From Nocardioides potassii (GTDB lineage: Bacteria; Actinomycetota; Actinomycetes; Propionibacteriales; Nocardioidaceae): 64,000 bases of DNA. This document shows, one piece after another, positions 42,087 through 50,282 of the stretch (positions are counted from its first letter, which is position 1; each line of letters starts with the position of its first letter). The notes beneath the pieces are model-generated. The model searched no databases. It worked only from the letters and a program-made list of their open reading frames with translations, and was not told where the DNA came from. The stretch covers positions 248,001-312,000 of the forward strand of contig NZ_JAKJHZ010000005.1 of assembly GCF_021648885.1 (NCBI RefSeq). Reading direction: 5' to 3'. A program made the translations under genes and the position numbers.

Positions 42087-42803
42087 GTGAACAAGACAGA
42101 GCTCATCGACGCGCTGGCCGCGCGTTACGAGGGGAACCGCAAGCAGGCCCAGCACGCGCTGGAGTCGGTGCTCGACACCATCACGCGCGAGGTGGCCAAG
42201 GGCGAGAAGGTCGCGATCACCGGCTTCGGCTCGTTCGAGAAGGCCGTGCGCAACGCGCGCTGGGTCCGGAACCCGCAGACGGGTGAGCGGATCAAGTCCA
42301 AGAAGAAGGCCGTGCCGAAGTTCTCCGCCGGCAAGGAGCTCAAGGACGTCATCTCGGGCGCGAAGAAGCTGCCGAAGCTCACCGCCGCCACGATGCCGAA
42401 GCCGCCCGCGAGCGTCCGTGCCGCCGCTGCCGCGGTGACCGGAGCCACCGCGAAGAAGTCCGCTCCGGCCAAGACGGCGACGGCGACCTCGCCCACCGCG
42501 ACCAAGAAGTCCGCTCCGGCGAAGAAGACGGCGACGAAGTCGACCTCGACCGCGAAGAAGTCCGCTCCGGCGAAGAAGACGGCCACGACGTCGACCTCGA
42601 CCGCGAAGAAGTCCGCCCCGGCGAAGAAGACCGCCACGACGTCGACCTCCACCGCCAAGAAGTCCGCGCCCGCCAAGAAGACGGCCACGAAGACCACGGC
42701 GGCGAAGACCACGACGGCCAAGAAGGCCCCTGCCACCAAGGCGCCGGCGAAGAAGACGACCGCCAAGACGACCACGGCGAAGAAGACCGCCAAGAAGTCC
42801 TGA
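42087..42803 (+). CDS. hupB: HU-family nucleoid protein with long Lys/Ala tail
   Basis: About 238 residues. Residues 1-90 are an HU domain: NKTELIDALAARYEGNRKQA, GEKVAITGFGSFEKAVRNAR, VRNPQTGERIKSKKKAVPKF. Residues about 105-238 are a low-complexity basic tail with five 17-residue units containing KKSAPAK, then TTTAKKA-type repeats, like mycobacterial HupB and histone H1. It bends and compacts DNA. The GTG at 42087 has GAAGGGAAG upstream; a TTG at 42072 is less likely. A perfect hairpin follows the stop codon. Confidence 0.95.
   Translation: MNKTELIDALAARYEGNRKQAQHALESVLDTITREVAKGEKVAITGFGSFEKAVRNARWVRNPQTGERIKSKKKAVPKFSAGKELKDVISGAKKLPKLTAATMPKPPASVRAAAAAVTGATAKKSAPAKTATATSPTATKKSAPAKKTATKSTSTAKKSAPAKKTATTSTSTAKKSAPAKKTATTSTSTAKKSAPAKKTATKTTAAKTTTAKKAPATKAPAKKTTAKTTTAKKTAKKS
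42453..42707 (+). repeat. Five 51-bp tandem repeats in the hupB tail
   Basis: The codon run AAG AAG TCC GC starts at 42453, 42504, 42555, 42606 and 42657, an exact 51-base period. Units 3 and 4 are nearly identical at the DNA level, so copy number is likely to vary by slippage. Confidence 0.85.
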
Positions 42804-42821
42804 CGCAGTCACGCATCCGAG

Positions 42822-42849
42822 GCGGGCCACCCCATCCGGGGTGGCCCGC
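42822..42849. terminator. Bidirectional terminator between hupB and fbiD
   Basis: GCGGGCCACCCC and GGGGTGGCCCGC form a perfect 12-bp stem with an ATCC loop in the 53-base gap between convergent genes. Confidence 0.8.
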
Positions 42850-42856
42850 TTCGCGT

Positions 42857-43528
42857 TCACCGACGGCCGGACGCCCTGGTGGTGTGCGGGCCGACCCCGG
42901 CGACCAGCGCGGCGCCGAGGTCGGCGAGGTCGTCGACGTCCGTGCGCACGCTCGTGGCGTCCGAGCCGACCTCGACGGCACCGGCGCGTTCGTGCGCAGC
43001 AGCCGACCCGATGCCGAACGACGGGGCGAAGGAACCGGCAGGTGCGGCGTACGCCGTCGTCCCCACGCCGGCGCGGTCGCGCACGAAGACCGCTCGTCCG
43101 GCTGACACGTGGCGCGCCGCCTCGACCAGCACGGACGCGAGCTCGTCGGGCCGCAGCCCCGGGAGGTCGGCGCACAACGCCACGGGCACGGCGTCCGGCC
43201 AGCGTCGTACGACCTCGGCGGCCGCCTGCACCAGCGTCTCGTTGAGGTCCTCGCTGACACCGTCGGGCATCACCTCGACGCCCGTCCCGCGCAGCCGGGC
43301 CGCCAGGCGGAAGTCGTCGGTGACGACGAGGACCGCCTCCACCCCGTCGGTCGCGGCAGCGGCGGCGACGGTGTCGAGCGCGAAGGCCTCGGCCAGCTCG
43401 CGGCGTTGCTCGTCGCCCATCCCGACGAGCCGGGACTTGCCGAGGGCGGGCGGCTTGACGGGTACGACGACCACGCAGGTCGGAGCGGACGGGGGGGGAG
43501 CGGCGGGCGGGTCGAGTGGTGCTGACAT
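42857..43528 (-). CDS. fbiD: Phosphoenolpyruvate / 2-phospholactate guanylyltransferase of F420 synthesis
   Basis: 223 residues. NTP-transferase fold: [55 protein letters not shown] and [13 protein letters not shown]. This is the CofC/FbiD family, which activates a phosphorylated C3 acid with GTP in coenzyme F420 synthesis. ATG 43528 has GGGAGG about 9 bases upstream. No other F420 gene is next to it, which is usual because fbiAB lie elsewhere. Confidence 0.9.
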   Translation of the reverse strand: MSAPLDPPAAPPPSAPTCVVVVPVKPPALGKSRLVGMGDEQRRELAEAFALDTVAAAAATDGVEAVLVVTDDFRLAARLRGTGVEVMPDGVSEDLNETLVQAAAEVVRRWPDAVPVALCADLPGLRPDELASVLVEAARHVSAGRAVFVRDRAGVGTTAYAAPAGSFAPSFGIGSAAAHERAGAVEVGSDATSVRTDVDDLADLGAALVAGVGPHTTRASGRR

Positions 43529-43650
43529 CACGGCCGATCCTCCCACCTGCCGCCAGCGCGGCGGAGGCGGACCACCGCCCACCCGACCGAGTAGCCTTCG
43601 CGACGCGGACAGCGTCGGGCTGCCTGCAGCAGATGGGGAGGACGGAGCGC

Positions 43651-44448
43651 GTGCGCGTCAGGAAGCTGGAGCAGGACCGCGGCTGGGCGATGACCGTCGC
43701 CGCGTCCATCCTCAAGCCCACGCTGCTCGCTGCGACGTCGCGGACGTGGATCGACGGCGAGAAGATCCCCGCCACCGGGGGATGCATCGTCGCGATCAAC
43801 CACATATCCCACGTCGACCCGCTGCTCTCCGCGCACTTCGTCTACGACCACGGACGGCTGCCGCGCTACCTCGCCAAGTCGGGGCTGTTCACCAACAAGG
43901 CCCTCGGCGGCTTCCTCCGCTCGGCCGGTCAGATCCCCGTCGAGCGGCTGACCCGCAACGCGGTCGGTGCCTACGACGCCGCCGTCCGCGCGATCGGCGA
44001 GGGCGAGTGCATCGTCATCTACCCCGAGGGGACCCTGACCCGCGACCCCGACCTGTGGCCGATGAAGGGCAAGACGGGTGCGGCCCGGATCGCCCTCGCC
44101 ACGGGCTGTCCCGTGATCCCGGTCGGCCAGTGGGGTGCGCAGGAGGTGCTGCCGCCCTACACGAAGACGCCGCACCTCGTGCCGCGCAAGAACATCGTCA
44201 TGAAGGCGGGCGACCCGGTCCGCCTCGACGACCTGGCCGCCCTGCCGCCGAGCGCGGAGGCGACCGCCGAGGCCACGGACCGCATCATGGCCGCCATCAC
44301 CGCGCTCGTCGCCGACCTGCGAGGCTCGACCGCACCCGCGGTGCGGTACGACCCGCGCGCCAGCGGCGTACGGGAGACCGGGAATCCCGCAGGGGACCCG
44401 CGCACCCGCAGGAACCCGAGGAACACCGAGAAGGGGCCAGGTCGATGA
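43651..44448 (+). CDS. 1-acyl-glycerol-3-phosphate acyltransferase (PlsC family)
   Basis: 265 residues. Acyltransferase motifs: [15 protein letters not shown] (HxxxxD), [30 protein letters not shown] and [14 protein letters not shown]. It should acylate lysophosphatidate at the membrane to make phosphatidic acid. GTG 43651 is preferred since GGGGAGG lies 8 bases before it; the ATG at 43633 would sit on that Shine-Dalgarno. Overlaps gpsA by ATGA: the enzyme that makes glycerol-3-phosphate follows directly, a coherent phospholipid operon. Confidence 0.92.
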   Translation: MRVRKLEQDRGWAMTVAASILKPTLLAATSRTWIDGEKIPATGGCIVAINHISHVDPLLSAHFVYDHGRLPRYLAKSGLFTNKALGGFLRSAGQIPVERLTRNAVGAYDAAVRAIGEGECIVIYPEGTLTRDPDLWPMKGKTGAARIALATGCPVIPVGQWGAQEVLPPYTKTPHLVPRKNIVMKAGDPVRLDDLAALPPSAEATAEATDRIMAAITALVADLRGSTAPAVRYDPRASGVRETGNPAGDPRTRRNPRNTEKGPGR

Positions 44449-45458
44449 GTGGGACGAAGAAGAAGGTCGCCGTCTTCAGCGCCGGGTCGTGGGGCACCGC
44501 CTTCTCCCTCGTCCTCGCCGACGCGGGCAACGACGTCACGCTGTGGGCACGACGCGACGACGTCGTCGAGGCGATCAACGAGCGCCGCGAGAACACGGAC
44601 TACCTGCCCGGCATCGAGCTGCCGCCGTCGATCAGCGCGTCCACCGACCCCGAGCAGGTCGCCGCGGACGCCGACGTCGTGGTGCTCACGGTGCCGTCGC
44701 AGAGCCTGCGCGAGAACCTCACCGACTGGGCGCCGATCATCCCCGAGAAGGCCACGATGGTCTCGCTGATGAAGGGTGTGGAGCTCGGCACGCTGATGCG
44801 GATGAGCGAGGTGATCCAGGAGGTCACCGACGCGTCCGCGGAGCGGATCGCCGTCATCAGCGGGCCCAACCTCGCGCGCGAGATCGCGCGTCGCGAGCCG
44901 GCGGCGTCGGTCGTCGCGTGCGTCGACGAGGACCGTGCCAAGGAGCTCCAGGCGATCACCCACGGCCCGTCGTTCCGGCCCTACACGTCGGTCGACGTCC
45001 TCGGCTGCGAGATCGGCGGTGCCTACAAGAACGTCGTCGGTCTCGCCGTCGGCATGGCGGTCGGGCTCGGGTTCGGCGACAACACGACCGCATCGGTCAT
45101 CACCCGCGGCCTCGCCGAGACCGCCCGCCTCGCGACCGCGCAGGGCGCCAACCCGCTTACCCTGATGGGCCTGGCCGGCCTCGGTGACCTCGTCGCCACC
45201 TGCTCCTCCCCGCTCTCGCGCAACCGCACCTTCGGCGAGCGGCTCGGCCAGGGCATGACCACCGAGGAGATCTACGCCTCGACCCGCCAGGTCGCCGAGG
45301 GCGCGAAGTCCTGCAAGTCGCTGCTCGCCCTCGCCGAGCGCACCGGCATCGACGCCCCCATCGCGGCCGCGGTCGACGCCGTCGTCGACGGCCGGATGAC
45401 CGCACTCGACATGATGAACTCGTTCATCGCCCGCGAGACGAAGTCGGAGACCGACTGA
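44445..45458 (+). CDS. gpsA: NAD(P)-dependent glycerol-3-phosphate dehydrogenase
   Basis: 337 residues. N-terminal nucleotide site [20 protein letters not shown], where the first Gly of the usual GAGSWG is Ser. Other motifs are [26 protein letters not shown], the catalytic Lys in [13 protein letters not shown], and [14 protein letters not shown]. It reduces dihydroxyacetone phosphate to sn-glycerol-3-phosphate for phospholipids. Translation is coupled to the acyltransferase gene upstream. Confidence 0.96.
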   Translation: MSGTKKKVAVFSAGSWGTAFSLVLADAGNDVTLWARRDDVVEAINERRENTDYLPGIELPPSISASTDPEQVAADADVVVLTVPSQSLRENLTDWAPIIPEKATMVSLMKGVELGTLMRMSEVIQEVTDASAERIAVISGPNLAREIARREPAASVVACVDEDRAKELQAITHGPSFRPYTSVDVLGCEIGGAYKNVVGLAVGMAVGLGFGDNTTASVITRGLAETARLATAQGANPLTLMGLAGLGDLVATCSSPLSRNRTFGERLGQGMTTEEIYASTRQVAEGAKSCKSLLALAERTGIDAPIAAAVDAVVDGRMTALDMMNSFIARETKSETD

Positions 45459-45487
45459 TCGAGGCACGAGGTCGAGTCGGCCTCATC

Positions 45488-45546
45488 GGTGGTTGAGCAG
45501 CGACCGAGGCTGGGGAACGAAGCCTCGACGGAGCGTGTCGAAAACC
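45488..45546. repeat. GGTGGTTGAG-type dispersed repeat after gpsA
   Basis: It begins GGTGGTTGAGCAGCGAC and contains CGAGGCT and AGCCTCG arms around a 9-base loop, ending near GTGTCGAAAACCC. Shares its first ten bases with the repeat at 41315. Confidence 0.65.
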
Positions 45547-45576
45547 CGATGGGTGTGCGAGGCAGCCCCAGCCCCT

Positions 45577-45616
45577 GGTCTCGTGACGGTCGCTGCGCGA
45601 CCTCCTCGACCAGCGG
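45577..45616. repeat. GGTCTCGTGAC-type repeat, copy 3 (half element)
   Basis: 40 bases identical to the left half of the element at 14672 apart from one missing G (GGTCGCTGCGCG versus GGTCGCTGGCGCG). It ends CCTCGACCAGCGG, 4 bases before the minus-strand gene at 45621, and has no right half, so it may serve as that gene's 3' end. Confidence 0.75.
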
Positions 45617-45620
45617 TTGC

Positions 45621-46703
45621 TCAGCCGACGCAGCCGTCGAGAGCCGTGCGGAGGTCGTCCCAGAGGTCCTCGACGTCCTCGATCCCGACCGAGAGCCGGA
45701 CGAGCCCGTCCGGGATGGTCGCAGCCTCGGCCTTCCAGCGGCGACGCCGCTCGAGGGTCGACTCGACGCCGCCGAGCGAGGTCGCGTGGACCCAGAGGCG
45801 GGTCTTGCGGCTGAGCAGGTCCGCGGCCATCTCGCCCCGGGCGAGCACGATGCTCACGATGCCGCCGAACCCCGGGTAGCGGACCTCTGACAGGGCCGGG
45901 TGCTCGCCGAGTCGTCGTACGAGCTCCTGGGCGTTGGCCTGCGCGCGCTCGACGCGCAGGTGCAGCGTCCGCAGGCCGCGCAGGGTCAGCCACGCCTCGA
46001 ACGGCCCGGGGACGGCGCCGATGAGGTCGCGACGTCCCTTGAGCACGCCCCAGAGCTCGTCGTCGCGCGTGAGGATCGCGCCCATCTGCACGTCGGAGTG
46101 GCCGGCGAGGTACTTGGTCGCGGAGTGCACGACGAGGTCGACTCCGTCCTCGAGCGGGCGCTGCAGCAGGGGAGTGGCGAAGGTGTTGTCGACGACGACG
46201 TAGGCGCCGGCCTCGTGCGCCGCCGCGGTGATGGTCGCGATGTCGGCGACCTCGAGGGCCGGGTTGGTGGGCGACTCCAGCCAGACGAGGGACGCGTCGG
46301 CGCAGGCCGCGACGACCTCGTCGGTGTCGGTGATGTCGACGAGGTGGGCCGTGAGCCGACCCCGCGCCTCGAGGTCGGCGAGCTGCATGATCGTGCCGGT
46401 GTAGGCGTGCTTCGGGACCACGACGGTGCCGTCGGCGCCGACCAGGTCGAGGACCGTCGCGACGGCTGCGAGCCCCGAGGCGAAGGCCAGGCAGCGCCCG
46501 CCCTCCAGCGCGCCGAGGGCGTCCTCGAGGGCGGTCCACGTGGGGTTGCCGTAGCGGCCGTACTCGACGTCCCCGCCGGCGACGTAGGTCGCCGCCATGG
46601 TGATCGGCGGGTTGAGCGGCGCGTCGGGGACGCGATCCGGTCGGCCGGCGGTGACGGCGAGCGTGCCGAGGCGGTGGGACGAGCCGGGAGAGTCTGCAGC
46701 CAT
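45621..46703 (-). CDS. Cys/Met-metabolism PLP enzyme (cystathionine gamma-synthase/lyase family)
   Basis: 360 residues. Family blocks: PLNPPITMAATYV, YGRYGNPTWTALEDALGALE, FASGLAAVATVLDLV, VWLESPTNPALEVADI and the PLP Lys in VVHSATKYLAGHSDVQMG. Members catalyse gamma-replacement or gamma-elimination on homoserine esters or cystathionine. MetB, MetC, CGL and MGL cannot be separated here; the segment lacks close pathway neighbours. ATG 46703 has TACGCT 7 bases upstream, a leaderless layout shared with the divergent ddl gene. Confidence 0.87.
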   Translation of the reverse strand: MAADSPGSSHRLGTLAVTAGRPDRVPDAPLNPPITMAATYVAGGDVEYGRYGNPTWTALEDALGALEGGRCLAFASGLAAVATVLDLVGADGTVVVPKHAYTGTIMQLADLEARGRLTAHLVDITDTDEVVAACADASLVWLESPTNPALEVADIATITAAAHEAGAYVVVDNTFATPLLQRPLEDGVDLVVHSATKYLAGHSDVQMGAILTRDDELWGVLKGRRDLIGAVPGPFEAWLTLRGLRTLHLRVERAQANAQELVRRLGEHPALSEVRYPGFGGIVSIVLARGEMAADLLSRKTRLWVHATSLGGVESTLERRRRWKAEAATIPDGLVRLSVGIEDVEDLWDDLRTALDGCVG

Positions 46704-46710
46704 GCGCACG

Positions 46711-46716
46711 AGCGTA
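46711..46716 (-). promoter_or_regulatory. Leaderless-type -10 element of the PLP enzyme gene
   Basis: TACGCT on the minus strand ends 7 bases before the ATG at 46703. It is only 6 bases from the divergent ddl -10. Confidence 0.55.
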
Positions 46717-46722
46717 GGTGGA

Positions 46723-46728
46723 TAGGGT
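46723..46728 (+). promoter_or_regulatory. Leaderless-type -10 element of ddl
   Basis: TAGGGT lies 7 bases before the ATG at 46736. The whole gap between the two divergent start codons is 32 bases. Confidence 0.55.
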
Positions 46729-46735
46729 CGAGCCG

Positions 46736-47866
46736 ATGAACGAGACCACCCCGCACGAGACCCGCAAGCCCCGCGTCGCCGTCGTCTTCGGCGGTCGCTC
46801 GTCCGAGCACGGGATCTCCTGCGTCACCGCGGGCAGCGTCCTTGCGGCGATCGACCGGGAGACGTACGACGTGGTGCCGGTCGGCATCGCGACCGACGGC
46901 CGTTGGGTGTTGGAGGCGGACGAGCCGGCTCGGCTGGCCATCCGCGGCAACGACCTGCCGGAGGTCGACGCGGCGGGCTCGACGGTCGCGCTGATGGGTG
47001 CGGCCACCGGCACGGAGCTGGTCGTCGCCGACGCCACGAGCGTGCCCTCGGTGATCGGCGAGGTCGACGTTGTCTTCCCGCTGCTGCACGGACCGTGGGG
47101 CGAGGACGGAACCCTCCAGGGGATGCTCGAGATGGCCGGCGTGCGCTACGTCGGCTCGGGCGTGCTCGCCTCCGCGATCGGCATGGACAAGGCCTACATG
47201 AAGGTCGTGCTGCAGGCGGCCGGGCTCCCGGTGACGCCCGGCATCACGGTCACCCGCAGGGAGTGGGAGCAGGACCCGGTCGGCGTACGCACGCGGGTGG
47301 AGGAGCTCGGCTTCCCGTCGTTCGCCAAGCCGGCGCGCGCCGGGTCGAGCATGGGCATCAGCAAGGTGCACGACGCCGGAGAGGTCGACGAGGCGCTCGA
47401 GGAGGCCTTCCGCCACGACCCGAAGGTGCTCGTCGAGCAGTCGATGGAGGGCGCGCGCGAGGTCGAGTGCGGGGTGCTCGGCACCGTCGAGGGTCCGCCC
47501 GAGACGTCGAGGCCCGGCGAGGTCCGCACCGGCGGCGACCACGAGTTCTACGACTTCGAGGCCAAGTACCTCGCCGACCAGCACACCGAGATCGACATCC
47601 CCGCGGACCTCGACGCCGAGACCGAGCAGTCGCTGCGGGCGATGGCGGTCCGCGCGTTCGAGGCGCTGTCGTGCGAGGGCCTGGCGCGGGTGGACTTCTT
47701 CGTCCTGTCCGACGGCGCCCTCGTGATCAACGAGCTCAACACGATGCCGGGCTTCACCCCGACGTCGATGTACCCGCAGATGTGGGCGGCCTCCGGGCTC
47801 GCCTACCCCGAGCTGGTCGACCGGCTCGTGCAGCTGGCGCTGCGTCGCGACACCGGCCTGCGCTGA
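46736..47866 (+). CDS. ddl: D-alanine-D-alanine ligase
   Basis: 376 residues. ATP-grasp motifs: VAVVFGGRSSEHGISCVTAG (N-terminal substrate loop), FPLLHGPWGEDGTLQGMLEM, AKPARAGSSMGISKV, the omega-loop region GDHEFYDFEAKYLADQHTEI and VINELNTMPGFTPTSMYPQM. It joins two D-Ala for peptidoglycan precursors. The extra segment between domains (GPPETSRPGEVRTGG) is usual for actinobacterial Ddl. ATG 46736 is favoured by the leaderless element; an upstream in-frame start would lie inside the promoter. Confidence 0.96.
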   Translation: MNETTPHETRKPRVAVVFGGRSSEHGISCVTAGSVLAAIDRETYDVVPVGIATDGRWVLEADEPARLAIRGNDLPEVDAAGSTVALMGAATGTELVVADATSVPSVIGEVDVVFPLLHGPWGEDGTLQGMLEMAGVRYVGSGVLASAIGMDKAYMKVVLQAAGLPVTPGITVTRREWEQDPVGVRTRVEELGFPSFAKPARAGSSMGISKVHDAGEVDEALEEAFRHDPKVLVEQSMEGAREVECGVLGTVEGPPETSRPGEVRTGGDHEFYDFEAKYLADQHTEIDIPADLDAETEQSLRAMAVRAFEALSCEGLARVDFFVLSDGALVINELNTMPGFTPTSMYPQMWAASGLAYPELVDRLVQLALRRDTGLR

Positions 47867-47874
47867 GCCACCGC

Positions 47875-48381
47875 TCAGAGGCAGGGGCGTCCCTCGGCCA
47901 GGTGCTTCCTGATCGCCGGCGCCAGCTCGGCGAGGGCGCGGTCGATGCCGTCGGTGCGGTGGTCGGAGGGCACGAGCAGCTCGACGTACGGCGTGCGGCT
48001 GAGCGCGACCGCGTGCGCATCCTCGGACAGGTCATCGAGCTCGTCCTCGGCCACCCACCACCCGACGCCCTTGATGTCGCTGCACTCCGCGGTCGGCTCG
48101 TAGTCCGGCGGCTGGGGGACGCCGCAGGTGAGGACGTATGCCGGGTCGCCCCAGGCCGCGCCCGGCCCCCCGTCCGGCTCGACCTCCGCGCGCGGCTCGC
48201 CGGCCAGCGTGTCGGGCAGGTCGTCGACCAGTGCCTCGCACGCGGCCCGGTCGGCGTCGGAGAGGTCGTGGTCCTCGATCGAGATCGTGCCCGGGGTGCA
48301 GGCCGTCAACGCGGCCACGAGTGCTGCGGACGCGACGACGCCCCGGCCCCTGCGGGGGCCGAGGCGTCGGCGTACGTGCAC
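47875..48381 (-). CDS. DUF3515 lipoprotein
   Basis: 168 residues. N-terminal Arg-rich stretch, hydrophobic VVASAALVAALTAC, and a Cys after LTA as the lipobox, so the mature protein should be a membrane-anchored lipoprotein. The body has Cys at CEALVDDLP, LTCGVP, AECSDI and a terminal GRPCL, the pattern of DUF3515, and SRTPYVELLVPSDHR. Function unknown. It commonly lies next to ddl, thiL and the Lrp-domain gene in Actinobacteria, as here. Confidence 0.88.
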   Translation of the reverse strand: MHVRRRLGPRRGRGVVASAALVAALTACTPGTISIEDHDLSDADRAACEALVDDLPDTLAGEPRAEVEPDGGPGAAWGDPAYVLTCGVPQPPDYEPTAECSDIKGVGWWVAEDELDDLSEDAHAVALSRTPYVELLVPSDHRTDGIDRALAELAPAIRKHLAEGRPCL

Positions 48382-48404
48382 GTGGGTCAGGGAGTCGCGA
48401 CGAC

Positions 48405-48641
48405 TCAGATGTGGACGACCGGGCAGGTGAGCGTGCGGGTGATGCCGTCGAGGTTCTGGACCTTCGACACGACGAGCTTGCCCAGCTCGTCGACGTTCTT
48501 CGCCTCCGCGCGGACGATCACGTCGTAGGGACCGGTGACGTCCTCAGCAAGGGTGACGCCGCTGACCTGGGCGATGGCCTTGGCCACCTCGGCGGCCTTG
48601 CCGACGTCGGTCTGGATCAGGATGTAGGCCTGGACGACCAT
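48405..48641 (-). CDS. Stand-alone Lrp/AsnC ligand-binding domain protein
   Basis: 78 residues: VVQAYILIQTDVGKAAEVAK, VTLAEDVTGPYDVIVRAEAK and a hydrophobic end ITRTLTCPVVHI. This is a RAM/SAM effector domain without the DNA-binding HTH. Such proteins form octamers and are thought to bind amino acids, possibly modulating full-length Lrp. ATG 48641 has GAGGAG 6 bases upstream and is favoured over ATG 48665. Confidence 0.9.
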   Translation of the reverse strand: MVVQAYILIQTDVGKAAEVAKAIAQVSGVTLAEDVTGPYDVIVRAEAKNVDELGKLVVSKVQNLDGITRTLTCPVVHI

Positions 48642-48758
48642 CGTGGACTCCTCGGTCTCGTTCATCGGGTGTGACCGGCCCAACCTACCGCGCCGCGCGG
48701 GCGAGCCGACAGGGGCGGGGTGACTGTCCTCACGCTCCCCGTCTGGTGGGATGGGCGC

Positions 48759-49745
48759 ATGGCGACCGACCCCACCGCGACCCCCGGCGACACCCCCGGA
48801 ACGACGCTCGGCGACGCCGGGGAGTTCGGCCTGATCTCGCAGCTGGTCACCCTCTTCGACGCCTCCTCGGACGGCGACGAGCACGTCCTGGTCGGCCCGG
48901 GCGACGACGCGGCCGTGCTGCGGATCAGGCACGGGCACGTCGTCGTCTCGACCGACCTGATGGTCGAGGGCCGCCACTTCCGCCGCGACTGGGCGAGCGC
49001 CTCCGACGTCGGGCATCGGGCTGCCGCGCAGAACCTCTCCGACATCAACGCCATGGGCGGCACCGCCCGTCACCTGACGATCGGCCTGGCCGCGCCGGCC
49101 GACCTGCCGGTGGAGTGGGCCCTCGACTTCGCCCGCGGCTTCGCCGAGGAGTGCGCGCTCGTCGGCGCGACGGTGGTCGGCGGCGACACCACGCGCGCCG
49201 ACGAGATCGTCATCGCCGTGACCGTCCTGGGCCAGTGCACGCAGTCGCCGGTGCTGCGCTCGGGCGCCGGGGCCGGCGACGTCCTCGCGCTGACCGGCCG
49301 CCAGGGCTGGGCGGCCGGGGGACTGGCGGTGCTCGGTCGCGGGTTCCGCTCACCCCGGGCGCTGGTCGACGCCTATCGTCGCCCGGAGCCGCCGTACGCC
49401 GCCGGGCGCGAGGCGGCCGAGGCCGGCGCCACCTCCCTCATCGACGTCTCCGACGGCCTCCTGGCCGAGGCCCGCCACCTCGCGGAGGCCAGCGGGGTCG
49501 CGATCGACGTACGCCGTGGCGCGTTCGAGGTGCCCGAGCCGCTCACGGCCGTCGGGGCCGCGCTCGGCGCGGACCCGATCCAGTTCATCCTCGGTGGGGG
49601 TGACGACCACTCCCTCCTGGGCACCTTCCCCGACGTCGCGTCCGTGCCCGCCGGGTGGCAGGTCATCGGTGAGGTCCGTGAGGGCTCGGGCGTCACCGTC
49701 GACGGCCTGGAGTACGACGGCCCGACCGGCTGGACCCACTTCTGA
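48759..49745 (+). CDS. thiL: Thiamine-monophosphate kinase
   Basis: 328 residues of the PurM/AIR-synthase fold. Motifs: VLVGPGDDAAVLRI, VVSTDLMVEGRHFRRDW, NLSDINAMGGTARHL and VGGDTTRADEIVIAV. It phosphorylates thiamine monophosphate to thiamine pyrophosphate with ATP. Convergent to rpmB; gap 49746-49920 holds a palindrome and a terminator. Confidence 0.95.
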   Translation: MATDPTATPGDTPGTTLGDAGEFGLISQLVTLFDASSDGDEHVLVGPGDDAAVLRIRHGHVVVSTDLMVEGRHFRRDWASASDVGHRAAAQNLSDINAMGGTARHLTIGLAAPADLPVEWALDFARGFAEECALVGATVVGGDTTRADEIVIAVTVLGQCTQSPVLRSGAGAGDVLALTGRQGWAAGGLAVLGRGFRSPRALVDAYRRPEPPYAAGREAAEAGATSLIDVSDGLLAEARHLAEASGVAIDVRRGAFEVPEPLTAVGAALGADPIQFILGGGDDHSLLGTFPDVASVPAGWQVIGEVREGSGVTVDGLEYDGPTGWTHF

Positions 49746-49829
49746 GCCGCCCCTGCTGCCCCTCCCGTCACACAGCTGGGGCGGACTCTTGCGCGAACTG
49801 GCCGTTGCAACGCCCCATCTTCGAGGGAC

Positions 49830-49847
49830 TCACCGCTGAAGCGGTGA
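49830..49847. repeat. Perfect palindrome between thiL and rpmB
   Basis: TCACCGCT-GA-AGCGGTGA is an 18-base palindrome 84 bases after thiL. It is separate from the rpmB terminator and may end the thiL transcript. Confidence 0.5.
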
Positions 49848-49872
49848 CTCCTGCAAGGCCACAGACGACGAA

Positions 49873-49898
49873 GCCCCCGCCACATCGGTGGCGGGGGC
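49873..49898. terminator. rpmB / thiL terminator
   Basis: GCCCCCGCCAC and GTGGCGGGGGC pair perfectly over 11 bp with an ATCG loop, 22 bases after the rpmB stop on the minus strand. Confidence 0.8.
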
Positions 49899-49920
49899 AT
49901 CGGCGAGAAAGAACGTCAGG

Positions 49921-50106
49921 TCAGCGGGAGACCTTGCCGGCCTTGAGACAGCCGGTGCAGACGTTGAGGCGCTTGGGCGTGCCGTTCACGGTCGCCCGGA
50001 CGCGCTGGATGTTGGGGTTGAAGCGACGCTTCGTGATCTTGCGCGACCAGGGACGGTTGTTTCCGAAGCCCGGCTTCTTGGCGCAGATGTCGCAGACGGC
50101 AGCCAC
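49921..50106 (-). CDS. rpmB: 50S ribosomal protein L28, zinc-binding (C+) form
   Basis: 61 residues. AAVCDICAKKPGFGNN at the start and NVCTGCLKAGKVSR at the end give two CxxC pairs, so this is the zinc-ribbon (C+) paralogue that C-minus forms replace under zinc starvation. The GTG at 50106 has GGAG 6 bases upstream. It diverges from the fakA-like gene. Confidence 0.96.
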   Translation of the reverse strand: MAAVCDICAKKPGFGNNRPWSRKITKRRFNPNIQRVRATVNGTPKRLNVCTGCLKAGKVSR

Positions 50107-50282
50107 CGTGCACTCCGATCCGTTCGAGGTTGATAGAGGTTCGAGAGCCCGCACACCACCAGATGGCAGCAACAGGCAACCGCAGAAGAGTAGCCGAGGA
50201 CCGGCGCGGGGATGAAATCGCAGGACCGTCGCACCGAACCACTACCCTGTGGCGCGCGACACAGCACACCACAGGCACGAGC

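Noticed and set aside
42453..42707. Evenly spaced direct repeats that look CRISPR-like
   Set aside because: The 51-base units are in frame, contiguous without unique spacers and encode the Lys/Ala tail of HupB; no cas genes are nearby.
49746..49920. Riboswitch (TPP-like) near thiL
   Set aside because: The structured region lies after thiL, not before it, and consists of simple hairpins; no conserved TPP core such as CTGAGA was found there.
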